Source: an uncultured bacterium
GTDB taxonomy: Bacteria > Verrucomicrobiota > Lentisphaeria > Victivallales > UBA1829
Direction of reading: 5' to 3'
DNA: 39,389 bases
Assembly: GCA_949292215.1 (NCBI GenBank)
Contig: CASEYW010000204.1
Span: forward strand, 1-39,389
Positions 1 to 7,141 of the stretch are shown in pieces. The position numbers and the translations under genes are program-made. Below the pieces are notes generated by a model that worked only from the letters and a program-made list of their open reading frames with translations, did not search any database and had not been told where the DNA came from. Within the stretch, counting starts at the first letter, position 1. Each line of letters starts with the position of its first letter.

Positions 1-56
1 AGCTTGGAATTGCCTGTGGAAAATCGTATCTTCAACTGGGGAAGGATATTTCATGA
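1..56 (+). CDS. C-terminal tail of an unidentified upstream gene (partial)
   Basis: In the frame starting at base 3, 17 sense codons run from the window edge to a TGA at 54-56. That stop overlaps the ATG of the ketoacyl synthase gene in an ATGA arrangement. This overlap is typical of co-transcribed, translationally coupled genes, so a fatty-acid or polyketide-type gene upstream is plausible. The 17 residues are too few to recognise a family. It could also be chance open frame. Confidence 0.4.
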   Translation, partial: LGIACGKSYLQLGKDIS

Positions 57-1285
57 CGGATCGAATCGTTATTTCCGGCCGCGGCCTGATTACGCCTCTC
101 GGAGAGGGACTGGCTCAAAACATCGAAGCATTGAAACTCGGAAAAACCGGAACGGTTTTCATGCCGGAATGGCGCGAACTCGGTCTTGAAAGCCAGGTCG
201 CAGGCAAGGCAAACACTGATCCGGAGTGTCCGGTTCTGAATCAGAAAAATAAACGGTTCATGTCCGCCAACTCAAAGATGGCAGTCGCCGCCGCCTATGA
301 AGCCATTCTGGAAGCCGGATACACTCCTGAAACCCTTCCGCGGGAAATGGCTCTGATCAACGGATGCGCGGGAAGCGCCTATATCGAAGTGGTCACGAAC
401 TCGAACGCCTTTCTGGAATCCAGACGGGTACGCCGCTGTTCCCCGTTTGCGGTTCCCAGACTGATGCCCTCCTCGGCGGTTGCGAATCTCTCTCTGGTCT
501 TCGGTCTTACGGGGGAATCTTACGACATCAGTTCCGCGTGTACCAGCAGCGCGCTTGCCATCATGGCGGGAGCCCGGCTGATCGCATCGGGGGAATACGA
601 CATCGTCATGGTCGGAGGATCGGAGGAGACAAGCTGGCCGCAGGCGCTCGGATTCAACAGTATGCGTGCACTTTCGCACAGTTTCAACGATGACGCAGCC
701 CATGCAAGCCGTCCGTTCGATAAAAAACGTGACGGATTCGTCCTCGGGGAAGGAGCCGGTATTATGATTCTCGAACGCGAATCCCGAGCCCTCGCCCGCG
801 GTCACAAACCGAAAGCGGTCATCTCCGGATTCTCCTCGAACAGCAATGCCACGGACATGGTGATTCCGAATGCGGAATCCAGTGCGGAACTCATGATGCG
901 GGCCATCCGCATGGCAAAACTCCAGCCGTCCGATATCGGGTACATCAATACGCACGGTACCGCCACACCTGTCGGCGATCCTGTGGAACTGGAGTCCATC
1001 CGTCAGGTCTTCAACTCCTCCCGCGATGTGGCGATCAACAGCACAAAGTCGATGACCGGGCACATGATCGGCGCAGCCGGTGCCGTGGAAGCGATTTTCT
1101 CTACTCTGATGATGGAACACTCCTTCATCTGCCCGACTGCGAACCTCGACGAACCCGGAGATGAATTTGCCTGGGCGGATCTTGTCCGGGAAACCCGGAA
1201 TGTTGAATTCGACCATGCGCTCAGCAACAGTTTCGGATTCGGCGGTTCCAACGCCTGTCTTGTTCTTTCCAAATGGAAAGGATAA
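53..1285 (+). CDS. fabF: beta-ketoacyl-ACP synthase II-type condensing enzyme
   Basis: Condenses malonyl-ACP with an acyl-ACP by decarboxylative Claisen condensation, the elongation step of type II fatty-acid synthesis in the cytoplasm. The 410-aa length matches KAS I/II enzymes. The nucleophile is Cys163 in the motif DISSACTSSA, the numbering usual for FabB/FabF. The two catalytic histidines lie in INTHGTATPVGD (about residue 301) and TGHMIGAAGAVEA (about 337), with the invariant lysine in STKSMTGH. A glycine-rich SFGFGGSNA segment closes the protein. GGAAGG lies just upstream of the ATG. The start overlaps the stop of a preceding frame (ATGA). FabF, FabB or a specialised KAS (aryl-polyene or polyketide type) cannot be separated by eye; the divergent middle and missing fab neighbours make a secondary-metabolism KAS possible. 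Confidence 0.85.
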   Translation: MTDRIVISGRGLITPLGEGLAQNIEALKLGKTGTVFMPEWRELGLESQVAGKANTDPECPVLNQKNKRFMSANSKMAVAAAYEAILEAGYTPETLPREMALINGCAGSAYIEVVTNSNAFLESRRVRRCSPFAVPRLMPSSAVANLSLVFGLTGESYDISSACTSSALAIMAGARLIASGEYDIVMVGGSEETSWPQALGFNSMRALSHSFNDDAAHASRPFDKKRDGFVLGEGAGIMILERESRALARGHKPKAVISGFSSNSNATDMVIPNAESSAELMMRAIRMAKLQPSDIGYINTHGTATPVGDPVELESIRQVFNSSRDVAINSTKSMTGHMIGAAGAVEAIFSTLMMEHSFICPTANLDEPGDEFAWADLVRETRNVEFDHALSNSFGFGGSNACLVLSKWKG

Positions 1286-1286
1286 G

Positions 1287-1309
1287 CCGGCAGAGGGTCC
1301 TTCTGCCGG
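1287..1309 (+). other. intercistronic hairpin between the KAS and dus genes
   Basis: Directly after the fabF stop, CCGGCAGA (1287-1294) pairs perfectly with TCTGCCGG (1302-1309) around a 7-base loop. No T-tract follows; the next bases are A-rich. It is therefore not a canonical intrinsic terminator and is more likely an mRNA-stability or processing element. The following dus start has only a weak ribosome-binding site. Confidence 0.5.
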
Positions 1310-1336
1310 AAAAACCGGAAACTCAACACTGCCGCA

Positions 1337-2320
1337 ATGATGCTGTATCCTGAAAATGCCGTAATTCAGGCGCCGCTTGCCGGACATACGGATATGCCGA
1401 TGCGCCTTGCCTCTCAGCGTCACGGTTGCAAATATGCTTTCACGGAAATGATCGACGCAGGTTCCCTCGTCTTCGGGAATCTGAAAACCATGAAGCTGGC
1501 GTATCGTTCCCCGCATGAAAAATTTCTGGGAATCCAGCTGGTCGGGTCCGATCCGGTCACGCTCGAAAAAGCGGTCGGCATCATCAACACCATGGACTAT
1601 GATGTTCTTGATTTCAATCTGGGGTGTCCCGCACCGAAAGTTGAAAAAAAATGCGAGGGGATCGCATTTGCCCTGCGCAAGCCGGATGAGGCTGTCAAGG
1701 CATTGGAACTGATCGTTCGCCATTCCCGTCTCCCGGTCACGGTCAAAACACGGATACAGGACTTTGATGATCCCGCTCCGACCGTGTCATTTCTCAAGCG
1801 TCTGGAGAATGCCGGAGCACAGGCAATCACTCTTCACGGGCGCCTGATGAAAGCGTTTTATGCAGGTCCTGTTGCGTTTCCGGTCATCCGTGCAGCACGG
1901 GAGGCGCTCCGGATTCCAGTCATTGCCAACGGAGGAATCATGGATCGTGGTTCCTGTGAGGAAATTCGCCGGGAAACCGGCTGTTCCCGGGTCATGATCG
2001 CACGCGGAGCACTGGGCAATCCCTGGATCTTTTCTCAGGTGGAGCAGGAGAATTTCATACCGCCAACTGTAGCGGAATTCGCGGAGGAAATTGAACGGCA
2101 CATCGGCGATATGATCAACTTTTACGGAGAAGAACTTGCCTTCCGGATCGGCAGGAAAACGATTCTGGAGTATCTGCGCGGACGTGGCTATCACGGTTCG
2201 CTGCGCGCCTCCGCCTCGTATCTCTGCAATACAGCGGACTTTCAGGTCATGATGAAAGAGATTCGCCGGGGCCCGGCATCAATTCCGGATTCCCCGCGGC
2301 GCCTGACTCCGCTCTGCTGA
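1337..2320 (+). CDS. dus: tRNA-dihydrouridine synthase
   Basis: FMN-dependent reduction of specific uridines to dihydrouridine in the tRNA D-loop. The 327-aa TIM-barrel shows the family motifs in order: QAPLAGHTDMPMR (FMN binding, N-terminus), DFNLGCPAPKV with the catalytic cysteine (about residue 97), VTVKTRI, ITLHGR (about 165), IPVIANGGI and VMIARGALGNPWIF (phosphate binding). The stretch after LHGR lacks the usual T-R of GRTR, and the region after the catalytic Cys (VEKKCEGIAFAL) is also atypical, so this is a divergent member; subgroup DusA/B/C is not assigned. Two adjacent ATGs (1337, 1340) are possible starts and no strong Shine-Dalgarno is visible. It ends 11 bp from the convergent OppF-type gene. 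Confidence 0.85.
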   Translation: MMLYPENAVIQAPLAGHTDMPMRLASQRHGCKYAFTEMIDAGSLVFGNLKTMKLAYRSPHEKFLGIQLVGSDPVTLEKAVGIINTMDYDVLDFNLGCPAPKVEKKCEGIAFALRKPDEAVKALELIVRHSRLPVTVKTRIQDFDDPAPTVSFLKRLENAGAQAITLHGRLMKAFYAGPVAFPVIRAAREALRIPVIANGGIMDRGSCEEIRRETGCSRVMIARGALGNPWIFSQVEQENFIPPTVAEFAEEIERHIGDMINFYGEELAFRIGRKTILEYLRGRGYHGSLRASASYLCNTADFQVMMKEIRRGPASIPDSPRRLTPLC

Positions 2321-2331
2321 CAAACGCGATA

Positions 2332-3306
2332 TCAGTGCAGATTCAAAGGGAAATGGCAGGCGCAGAGCATGGAAGGATCGTTTCCACGGATTTTCAGCTC
2401 GGGCTCCTCGGACTCACAGATCGGACGGCGGAACGGACAGCGCGGATGAAACCGGCAACCCCGCGGCGGATTCAACGGCGAAGGAACATCACCTGCAAGA
2501 ACAATTCTCTCTCCGTGCTTCGGCTCAATGGAGGGAACTGCCGAGAGAAGCGCCTGTGTATAAGGATGTCCCGGATGCGCACAGAGTTTTTCCGCAGGCG
2601 CACACTCCACAGCTTTTCCCAGATACATCACCATGATCCGGGAACTGATGTGCTCCACAACCGCAAGGTCATGCGCAATGAACAGCATCGCAAAGTGCGT
2701 TTTTTTCTGCAATGACTGAAGAAGATTGACAATCTGCGCCTGAACACTGACATCCAGAGCGGAGACAGGTTCGTCCGCAACAATGAACTCGGGATTCACC
2801 GCCAATGCCCGGGCGATCCCGATTCGCTGGCGCTGTCCCCCGCTGAACTGATGTGGGTGCCGCCGTGCGAACTCCGGTTTCAATCCAACCATATCCAGCA
2901 GTTCGGCGACACGCTCCAGACGCTGGTCCGAATTCAGATCGGTATGAAGCCTAAGAGCCTCGTCCAGTGCGGCAAAGATGGTCATTCTCGGATTCAGGGA
3001 ACCGTAAGGGTCCTGAAAAATCATCTGAAACGATCCGCGCATCCGGCGCAGTTTCTCGCCATGAAGCGAACAGAGATCCCGTCCACGCAGAAGAATCTCC
3101 CCGGAAGTCGGCTCTTCCAGACGCACCAGAGCACGACCGAGCGTGCTTTTCCCGCATCCCGATTCCCCGACAAGCCCGAGTGTCTCGCCCGCATCAAGCT
3201 GAAATGAAATACCATCCACCGCCTTCACGGAACGTTTCGGTCCAAACAGATGCTCCGGCGGAACAGGATAGTATTTTTTCAGATTTTTTACTTCAAGCAG
3301 CGACAT
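2332..3306 (-). CDS. oligopeptide/dipeptide ABC transporter ATP-binding protein (OppF/DppF type)
   Basis: ATP-hydrolysing subunit that would energise an inner-membrane peptide or nickel importer. Walker A is GESGCGKST at residues 47-55, the ABC signature is SGGQRQRIGIARAL, and Walker B is FIVADEPVSALD. The C-terminus carries the oligopeptide-family extension with the cysteine cluster CRFHPRCPFRRPIC. Length 324 aa is normal. The expected partners (two permeases, OppD-type ATPase, binding protein) are absent from the window, so it is an orphan or the rest lies elsewhere. It is the last gene after rny and the HD-domain gene and overlaps the latter's 3' end by 19 bp, with AAGGA serving as ribosome-binding site inside that gene. 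Substrate unknown. Confidence 0.9.
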   Translation of the reverse strand: MSLLEVKNLKKYYPVPPEHLFGPKRSVKAVDGISFQLDAGETLGLVGESGCGKSTLGRALVRLEEPTSGEILLRGRDLCSLHGEKLRRMRGSFQMIFQDPYGSLNPRMTIFAALDEALRLHTDLNSDQRLERVAELLDMVGLKPEFARRHPHQFSGGQRQRIGIARALAVNPEFIVADEPVSALDVSVQAQIVNLLQSLQKKTHFAMLFIAHDLAVVEHISSRIMVMYLGKAVECAPAEKLCAHPGHPYTQALLSAVPSIEPKHGERIVLAGDVPSPLNPPRGCRFHPRCPFRRPICESEEPELKIRGNDPSMLCACHFPLNLH

Positions 3307-4073
3307 TTCAATCGTTCCTTCGTCAATTCCAGAATTCTGGTAAACAAAGGATCCTCCGGCAGGAACTCCCGCAAAATCCCGTAAGAATCATTCGAGAGAG
3401 CAATTGAGGCGCTTGCGGAATAGTTCAAATCAAAGGCCCAGGCAAAGAGACAGATCAGGAAATCGTTCATGTTCCGGACCATCCCGTAGGAACACGCCCG
3501 GCCTGCAAGGACGAACTCAATGATCTCCCTGGAAACCTCCGTACCTTCGTTCCGGCTGAGAGCGATGAGGCTGTCATCCTCAATCCTGATCTCCCCCTTG
3601 AGATAACGTCCGACCAGTTCCAGGATTGCCAGTTTATCCGCATCACGGGTCAGTCTGGCGAATTTGAGGGCGAAAGCTCCGCAAACACCTTCGGGAATGG
3701 CAATCTTGTTGTGGAACTCCACCGACGCGAGCACGCAGATGCGCTGCGCCGGAGAAAGCTCTTTCAGGAAATTCCGCTCCAGCAGGATTCTTGTTGCCTC
3801 ATAGCCGTGATCGAAATCGGAAAGCGTATCGTTGAATGTATTGAAGCGTTTCACCTGTTCAAACCGGGCGATGTCATGAAACAACGCACAGAGAGACGCC
3901 AGAAAAAGCTCCTCTCCGGAAAAATTTTCCCGGCTGGCGATGTCGCGCGCAAAACGCACGACATCAAAGGTGTGCTCATACTTGCACTGAATGGCATCGG
4001 ACAGGGAACCGTTCGCGGAGCGATACGTATCCACATACTCTGCGAAACGGCTCACGAAATCCGGGAAGTTCAT
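3288..4073 (-). CDS. HD-domain metal-dependent phosphohydrolase, function unknown
   Basis: The 261-aa protein has the HD-superfamily metal-binding set: His34 (KYEHTFDVVRFA), His66-Asp67 (ALFHDIARFEQ) and a later Asp in LTRDADKLAILELV. HD proteins hydrolyse phosphodiesters or phosphomonoesters of nucleotides; the substrate is not evident here. A histidine in VEFHNK may be an extra ligand, as in several uncharacterised HD families. No signal peptide or membrane helix is seen. The ATG overlaps the rny stop by 4 bp (ATGA), implying translational coupling to RNase Y, itself an HD-domain nuclease. A nucleotide- or RNA-related role is a guess from that context. Its 3' end overlaps the OppF-type gene. 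Confidence 0.75.
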   Translation of the reverse strand: MNFPDFVSRFAEYVDTYRSANGSLSDAIQCKYEHTFDVVRFARDIASRENFSGEELFLASLCALFHDIARFEQVKRFNTFNDTLSDFDHGYEATRILLERNFLKELSPAQRICVLASVEFHNKIAIPEGVCGAFALKFARLTRDADKLAILELVGRYLKGEIRIEDDSLIALSRNEGTEVSREIIEFVLAGRACSYGMVRNMNDFLICLFAWAFDLNYSASASIALSNDSYGILREFLPEDPLFTRILELTKERLKCRCLK

Positions 4074-5626
4074 TTTGCGTACTCCACCGACCTTGTCTCA
4101 CGGATAATGGAGACTTTGATCTGTCCGGGATAATTCATCTCCTTTTCGATCCGGTTGCAGATATCGCGAGCCATGACCTGCGCCTGCGCTTCGGAGATTT
4201 TCTCGGGCTGAACAACAACGCGGATCTCGCGTCCGGCCTGAAGAGCAAAACAGGATTCGACTCCGCTGAAGTCGTTGGCAATCGTTTCGAGCTGTTCCAG
4301 ACGTTTGAGATACAGCTCCGTAGTCTCGCTTCTGGCTCCCGGACGGGAAGCACTGAGGGCATCGCAGGCGTTGGTCAGGGCAGCATAAACGGTCAGGCCC
4401 TCCACCTCGCCGTGATGCGCGGCAACCGCATTGATGACATCCTTGGCTTCGTTGTATTTGCGGAGAATATCGGCACCGATCGCGGCATGAGTTCCTTCGA
4501 TCTCATGATCGACGGCCTTGCCGATGTCATGGAAAAGACCGATTCTCCTGGCCTTCTGCTCATCAAGTCCGAGTTCCGATGCAATCGCGCCCATGAATGC
4601 GGCGGTCTCGATCGAGTGCTTCAGGACATTCTGGGAAAAGCTGAAGCGGAAATGAAGCCTTCCAAGCAGGGGCAGAAGCGCCTTCGGGACCCCTTGAACG
4701 GAAGCGTCGAGCACAGCCTTTTCTCCATATTCGAAGAGTTCCTCGTCGATCTCCTTGCGGATTTTCTTGACGAGCTCCTCAATGCGGGTCGGATGAATGC
4801 GTCCGTCGGAAATGAGTTTTTCGAGGAGACGGCGAGCCGTTTCCTTGCGGATCGGATCGAAACAGGAAATCACGACCGCTTCGGGAGTGTCATCAATGAG
4901 GATGTTGACTCCGGTGGCAGCCTCCAGCGCACGAATATTGCGACCTTCGCGCCCGATGATGCGTCCCTTCATTTCATCATTCGGAAGTGGAATGGTCGCG
5001 GTCGTGCGTTCATAAGTACAGTCGCCGGCATAGCGCTGGATCGCATGAATCATGAGTTTCTGTGATTCACGTTCGGCACGCTGTTTTGCCTCGTCGAGCG
5101 TATTGCGGATCAGAATACCGCATTCGTTTTCGACTTCTCCCTTGAGCTTCTCAAGGATCAGATTCTTGGCCGTTTCGCGATCCATTCCGGAGATCCGCTC
5201 CAGTTCAGTGACCTGGTTGGCAAAGACCTTTTTGAGTTCCTCCTCCTTGTTGGAAAGACGCTCTTTCAGGGCTTCAATGTCGTGTTCCTTCTTTTCAATG
5301 TTGCGGAATTTGGAATCAAGGGAATCCTCTTTCCGTTCGAGGTTTTCCTCTTTCTGAGCAAGACGTTTTTCCGCGGAAAGCTGTTCGCGTCTGCGGTCAC
5401 GGATCTCGGCTTCGAACTCCTCCTTGAGTTTCACGACGTCAGCCTTTGCTGTAACGCGCGCCTCACGGAGGATCTGGTCGGCCTCTTTTTTCGCATCCGT
5501 TTTCATTTTTTCCGTTTCAGCGATTACACGTGAGCCGGTCGCTTTTGCGATGACAATGCTCAGAATGTAGCCTATGATACAGCCGCCGACAGCGGCGACT
5601 GCGAACCATCCTACTGCTCCCATCAT
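4070..5626 (-). CDS. rny: ribonuclease Y
   Basis: Membrane-anchored endoribonuclease that starts mRNA decay. An N-terminal hydrophobic helix (about residues 3-24) is followed by a long charged coiled coil (about 35-190). Next come a KH RNA-binding domain (IIGREGRNIRALEAATGV, about 210-270) and an HD nuclease domain (GLFHDIGKAVDHEIEGTHA, about 355-375). The 518-aa length fits the family. I chose the ATG at 5626 because GGAAGGAG ends 5 bases before it; a longer frame beginning at TTG 5641 would place that ribosome-binding site inside the coding sequence. A second ATG follows at once. It is first in a minus-strand group with the HD gene and the OppF-type ATPase, 39 bp downstream of the formyl-THF cyclo-ligase gene. 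Confidence 0.95.
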   Translation of the reverse strand: MMGAVGWFAVAAVGGCIIGYILSIVIAKATGSRVIAETEKMKTDAKKEADQILREARVTAKADVVKLKEEFEAEIRDRRREQLSAEKRLAQKEENLERKEDSLDSKFRNIEKKEHDIEALKERLSNKEEELKKVFANQVTELERISGMDRETAKNLILEKLKGEVENECGILIRNTLDEAKQRAERESQKLMIHAIQRYAGDCTYERTTATIPLPNDEMKGRIIGREGRNIRALEAATGVNILIDDTPEAVVISCFDPIRKETARRLLEKLISDGRIHPTRIEELVKKIRKEIDEELFEYGEKAVLDASVQGVPKALLPLLGRLHFRFSFSQNVLKHSIETAAFMGAIASELGLDEQKARRIGLFHDIGKAVDHEIEGTHAAIGADILRKYNEAKDVINAVAAHHGEVEGLTVYAALTNACDALSASRPGARSETTELYLKRLEQLETIANDFSGVESCFALQAGREIRVVVQPEKISEAQAQVMARDICNRIEKEMNYPGQIKVSIIRETRSVEYAK

Positions 5627-5665
5627 AAATTCTCCTTCCAAGTTTTTTACGATACCCGAAAAAGC

Positions 5666-6247
5666 TCAGGCATCCCGTTTTTCGCAGCGTCTTACCGCGG
5701 ATTCCGTCACCACGATGTCGAGAGGGACATCATGAGCTTCCGCCGGCAGCGCGAGACACTGCTGGCACTCATAGAAGATGCCGAGCGCCGTCGCACATCC
5801 TCTGCCGTTCAAGATTCTGTCATAAATCCCGCCGCCGCGCCCGAGCCGGTTGAGGGCTTCGTCGAACGCGACTCCGGGGACCAGATACAGTACGCCACCC
5901 GCCCGGAGATATTCTGTCGCCGGACGCGTCGAAACCGGTTCCATGATTCCCCATTTTCCCGGGGCAAGTCTGGAAAGGTCCTCTTCATCCGTCAAAGACA
6001 GGAAATATTCTGTTCCGTTCCATTTCGGAAGGCAGGTCCTGATACCGCGCTTCAATGCACTTCTGAGCAGAGGCATCACATCCGGCTCCGTTCCATCCGT
6101 CACGTATCCGGAGATCAGCGACGCATTCCGGAATTCCGGCAGTTTCTCCACAGCGGCCACAATGGCCTCATCCGCCCTGATGCGCATGAAACCGGGTATC
6201 CCGGCTCTGAGTCTCAAATATTCCTTGCGAAGCGATTTCTTATCCAT
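5666..6247 (-). CDS. fthC: 5-formyltetrahydrofolate cyclo-ligase
   Basis: ATP-dependent conversion of 5-formyl-THF to 5,10-methenyl-THF, returning an inhibitory folate to the one-carbon pool. The 193-aa protein has the family layout: basic N-terminal helix (MDKKSLRKEYLRLRAG), LPKWNG substrate region, KWGIMEPV, and the C-terminal signature LVPGVAFDEALNRLGRGGGIYDR with the phosphate-binding glycines. GGAG sits 6 bases before the ATG, and that GGAG overlaps the end of a small upstream frame (stop at 6251). It precedes rny on the same strand by 39 bp and may be co-transcribed with it. In many proteobacteria this gene follows 6S RNA; I looked for that here and could not confirm it. Confidence 0.93.
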   Translation of the reverse strand: MDKKSLRKEYLRLRAGIPGFMRIRADEAIVAAVEKLPEFRNASLISGYVTDGTEPDVMPLLRSALKRGIRTCLPKWNGTEYFLSLTDEEDLSRLAPGKWGIMEPVSTRPATEYLRAGGVLYLVPGVAFDEALNRLGRGGGIYDRILNGRGCATALGIFYECQQCLALPAEAHDVPLDIVVTESAVRRCEKRDA

Positions 6248-6250
6248 AAC

Positions 6251-6586
6251 TCACTCCGCAGGGACTTCATTGATGATGAATGTTTTCGGAAATACGGAAA
6301 AAAACAGGGGCGCTTCATGGAAGATCGGAACCTGTTCCGGATACGCGGAACGACCGGATGCACCGCATCCGGATACACATCCCCATACGGAACGGGGACC
6401 CCATTCTGCAAACCGAACACTCTCCGGAAGAAAATCCATTCCGGACAAACGAACGGCACCAGACAACTTCATCTGCTCCATCATCTCACACCCGGGGGCG
6501 CGCGGAGCCGATCGGCAGGAATGCTCATTCCCGGCGAAATGAAGCGGCTCCCGACCTGTGAACATTCCCCGGCGGGAAAGCCTCAT
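6251..6586 (-). CDS. hypothetical small ORF upstream of fthC (uncertain)
   Basis: A 111-codon frame ending 3 bp before the fthC ATG. The C-terminal half (PIFHEAPLFFSVFPKTFIINE) uses codons typical of the neighbours (CCG, TCC, GGA, GAA), while the N-terminal half is arginine/cysteine-rich and less protein-like. A later ATG pair near 6480 would give about 76 aa. There is no convincing ribosome-binding site and no recognisable domain. Paired segments in the RNA (see the stretch 6248-7024) allow the alternative that this is a structured leader or noncoding RNA rather than a gene. Confidence 0.25.
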   Translation of the reverse strand: MRLSRRGMFTGREPLHFAGNEHSCRSAPRAPGCEMMEQMKLSGAVRLSGMDFLPESVRFAEWGPRSVWGCVSGCGASGRSAYPEQVPIFHEAPLFFSVFPKTFIINEVPAE

Positions 6587-6730
6587 AAAGGCCGAAATTC
6601 CACAACTCTTCCGCTGCAGACATGAAAAAAGTCCTCATTTCTCTCCGGCAGAAAAAAGCATCTCGGAATCAAAAACCGTTTCTTTTCTACGAACCTGTTT
6701 CTTTTCCATCCCCTTTTTCCACCTGTTAAA

Positions 6731-6759
6731 ATTATGACCTCTAAACCATCCCTGGACAA
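6731..6759 (-). promoter_or_regulatory. sigma-70-like promoter reading toward fthC
   Basis: On the minus strand TTGTCC (6759-6754) is separated by exactly 17 bases from CATAAT (6736-6731), close to the -35/-10 consensus. Transcription would start near 6724, leaving a leader of about 475 bases before fthC that holds the uncertain small ORF and hairpins. Confidence 0.45.
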
Positions 6760-6835
6760 CCTGAAATCCGCACGTCGCTCCATTTTTCCCAATTCCAGAA
6801 AACTGGATTCAGGGTTATTTCACGACTATATCAAC

Positions 6836-6869
6836 GGACGGCAAGACATTTTTTACCGTCCTTCTTTTA
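6836..6869 (+). terminator. possible intrinsic terminator (plus strand)
   Basis: GGACGG (6836-6841) pairs with CCGTCC (6856-6861) over a 14-base loop, followed by TTCTTTTAATT. The T-rich side lies on the plus strand, yet no plus-strand gene is recognised upstream until 2320. Either it ends an unrecognised short transcript or the match is fortuitous. Confidence 0.3.
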
Positions 6870-6968
6870 ATTACACACAATAACCTGATATTTCAAAAAT
6901 AAAAGCGGATTTTTATTTTTTTCTCAACTTTTTCCGATTTTTTTTTCTTTTTTTTTCATCCTTCCGAC

Positions 6969-7000
6969 TTGCTTTTTCCATGTTCCGCATTATCTTATAC
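6969..7000 (+). promoter_or_regulatory. probable tRNA-Thr promoter
   Basis: TTGCTT (6969-6974) is followed after 16 bases by TATCTT, or after 20 by TTATAC (6995-7000), 25 bases before the mature tRNA 5' end. The preceding 80 bases are strongly A/T-rich with T-tracts, like an UP element. The -10 hexamer is ambiguous. Confidence 0.4.
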
Positions 7001-7024
7001 GACACTGATCGACCTTTTCTTCAG

Positions 7025-7099
7025 GCCAGCTTAGCTCAGGGGTAGAGCTACGCACTTGTAATGCGTAGGTCCTCGGTTCAAATCCGAGAGCTGGCTCCA
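7025..7099 (+). tRNA. tRNA-Thr (anticodon UGU)
   Basis: Complete cloverleaf of 75 bases. The 7-bp acceptor stem is GCCAGCT/AGCTGGC. The D-arm is GCTC/GAGC. The anticodon stem is ACGCA/TGCGT, with loop CTTGTAA giving anticodon TGT, which reads ACA/ACG threonine codons. The T-arm is CTCGG/CCGAG with loop TTCAAAT. The discriminator is T and CCA is encoded in the DNA (7097-7099). A run of seven T follows immediately and may serve as terminator. It converges with the GH20 gene, whose stop is 42 bp away. Confidence 0.97.
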
Positions 7100-7141
7100 T
7101 TTTTTTATTCTCTCTCCGCAACATTCCTTCATGATCTTTGT

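Larger units (their letters stand above)
6248..7024. other. gene-poor stretch between fthC and tRNA-Thr
   Basis: No gene here can be supported with confidence. The left part (6248-6600) has normal composition and several local inverted repeats. CCGGATG/CATCCGG lies at 6354-6372. On the minus strand, an outer GGAGCCG/CGGCTCC stem encloses GGAATG/CATTCC at about 6505-6555. The right part (6600-7020) is increasingly A/T-rich with T-tracts. It contains a minus-strand promoter-like pair, a plus-strand hairpin followed by T-rich bases, and the tRNA promoter. Confidence 0.6.

Noticed and set aside
272..1723. 483-codon minus-strand frame over fabF and dus
   Set aside because: It runs across the ends of two well-recognised plus-strand genes and their gap; its composition is antisense-like with no motif.
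6250..6724. 6S RNA gene upstream of fthC
   Set aside because: The position is attractive but I could not trace the long, interrupted hairpin with a central bubble on either strand. Kept only as a point to check.
6583..6792. 69-codon minus-strand ORF ending in an ATGA overlap with the 111-codon ORF
   Set aside because: Codons are A/T-rich and atypical, it spans the candidate promoter, and the overlap is probably coincidental.
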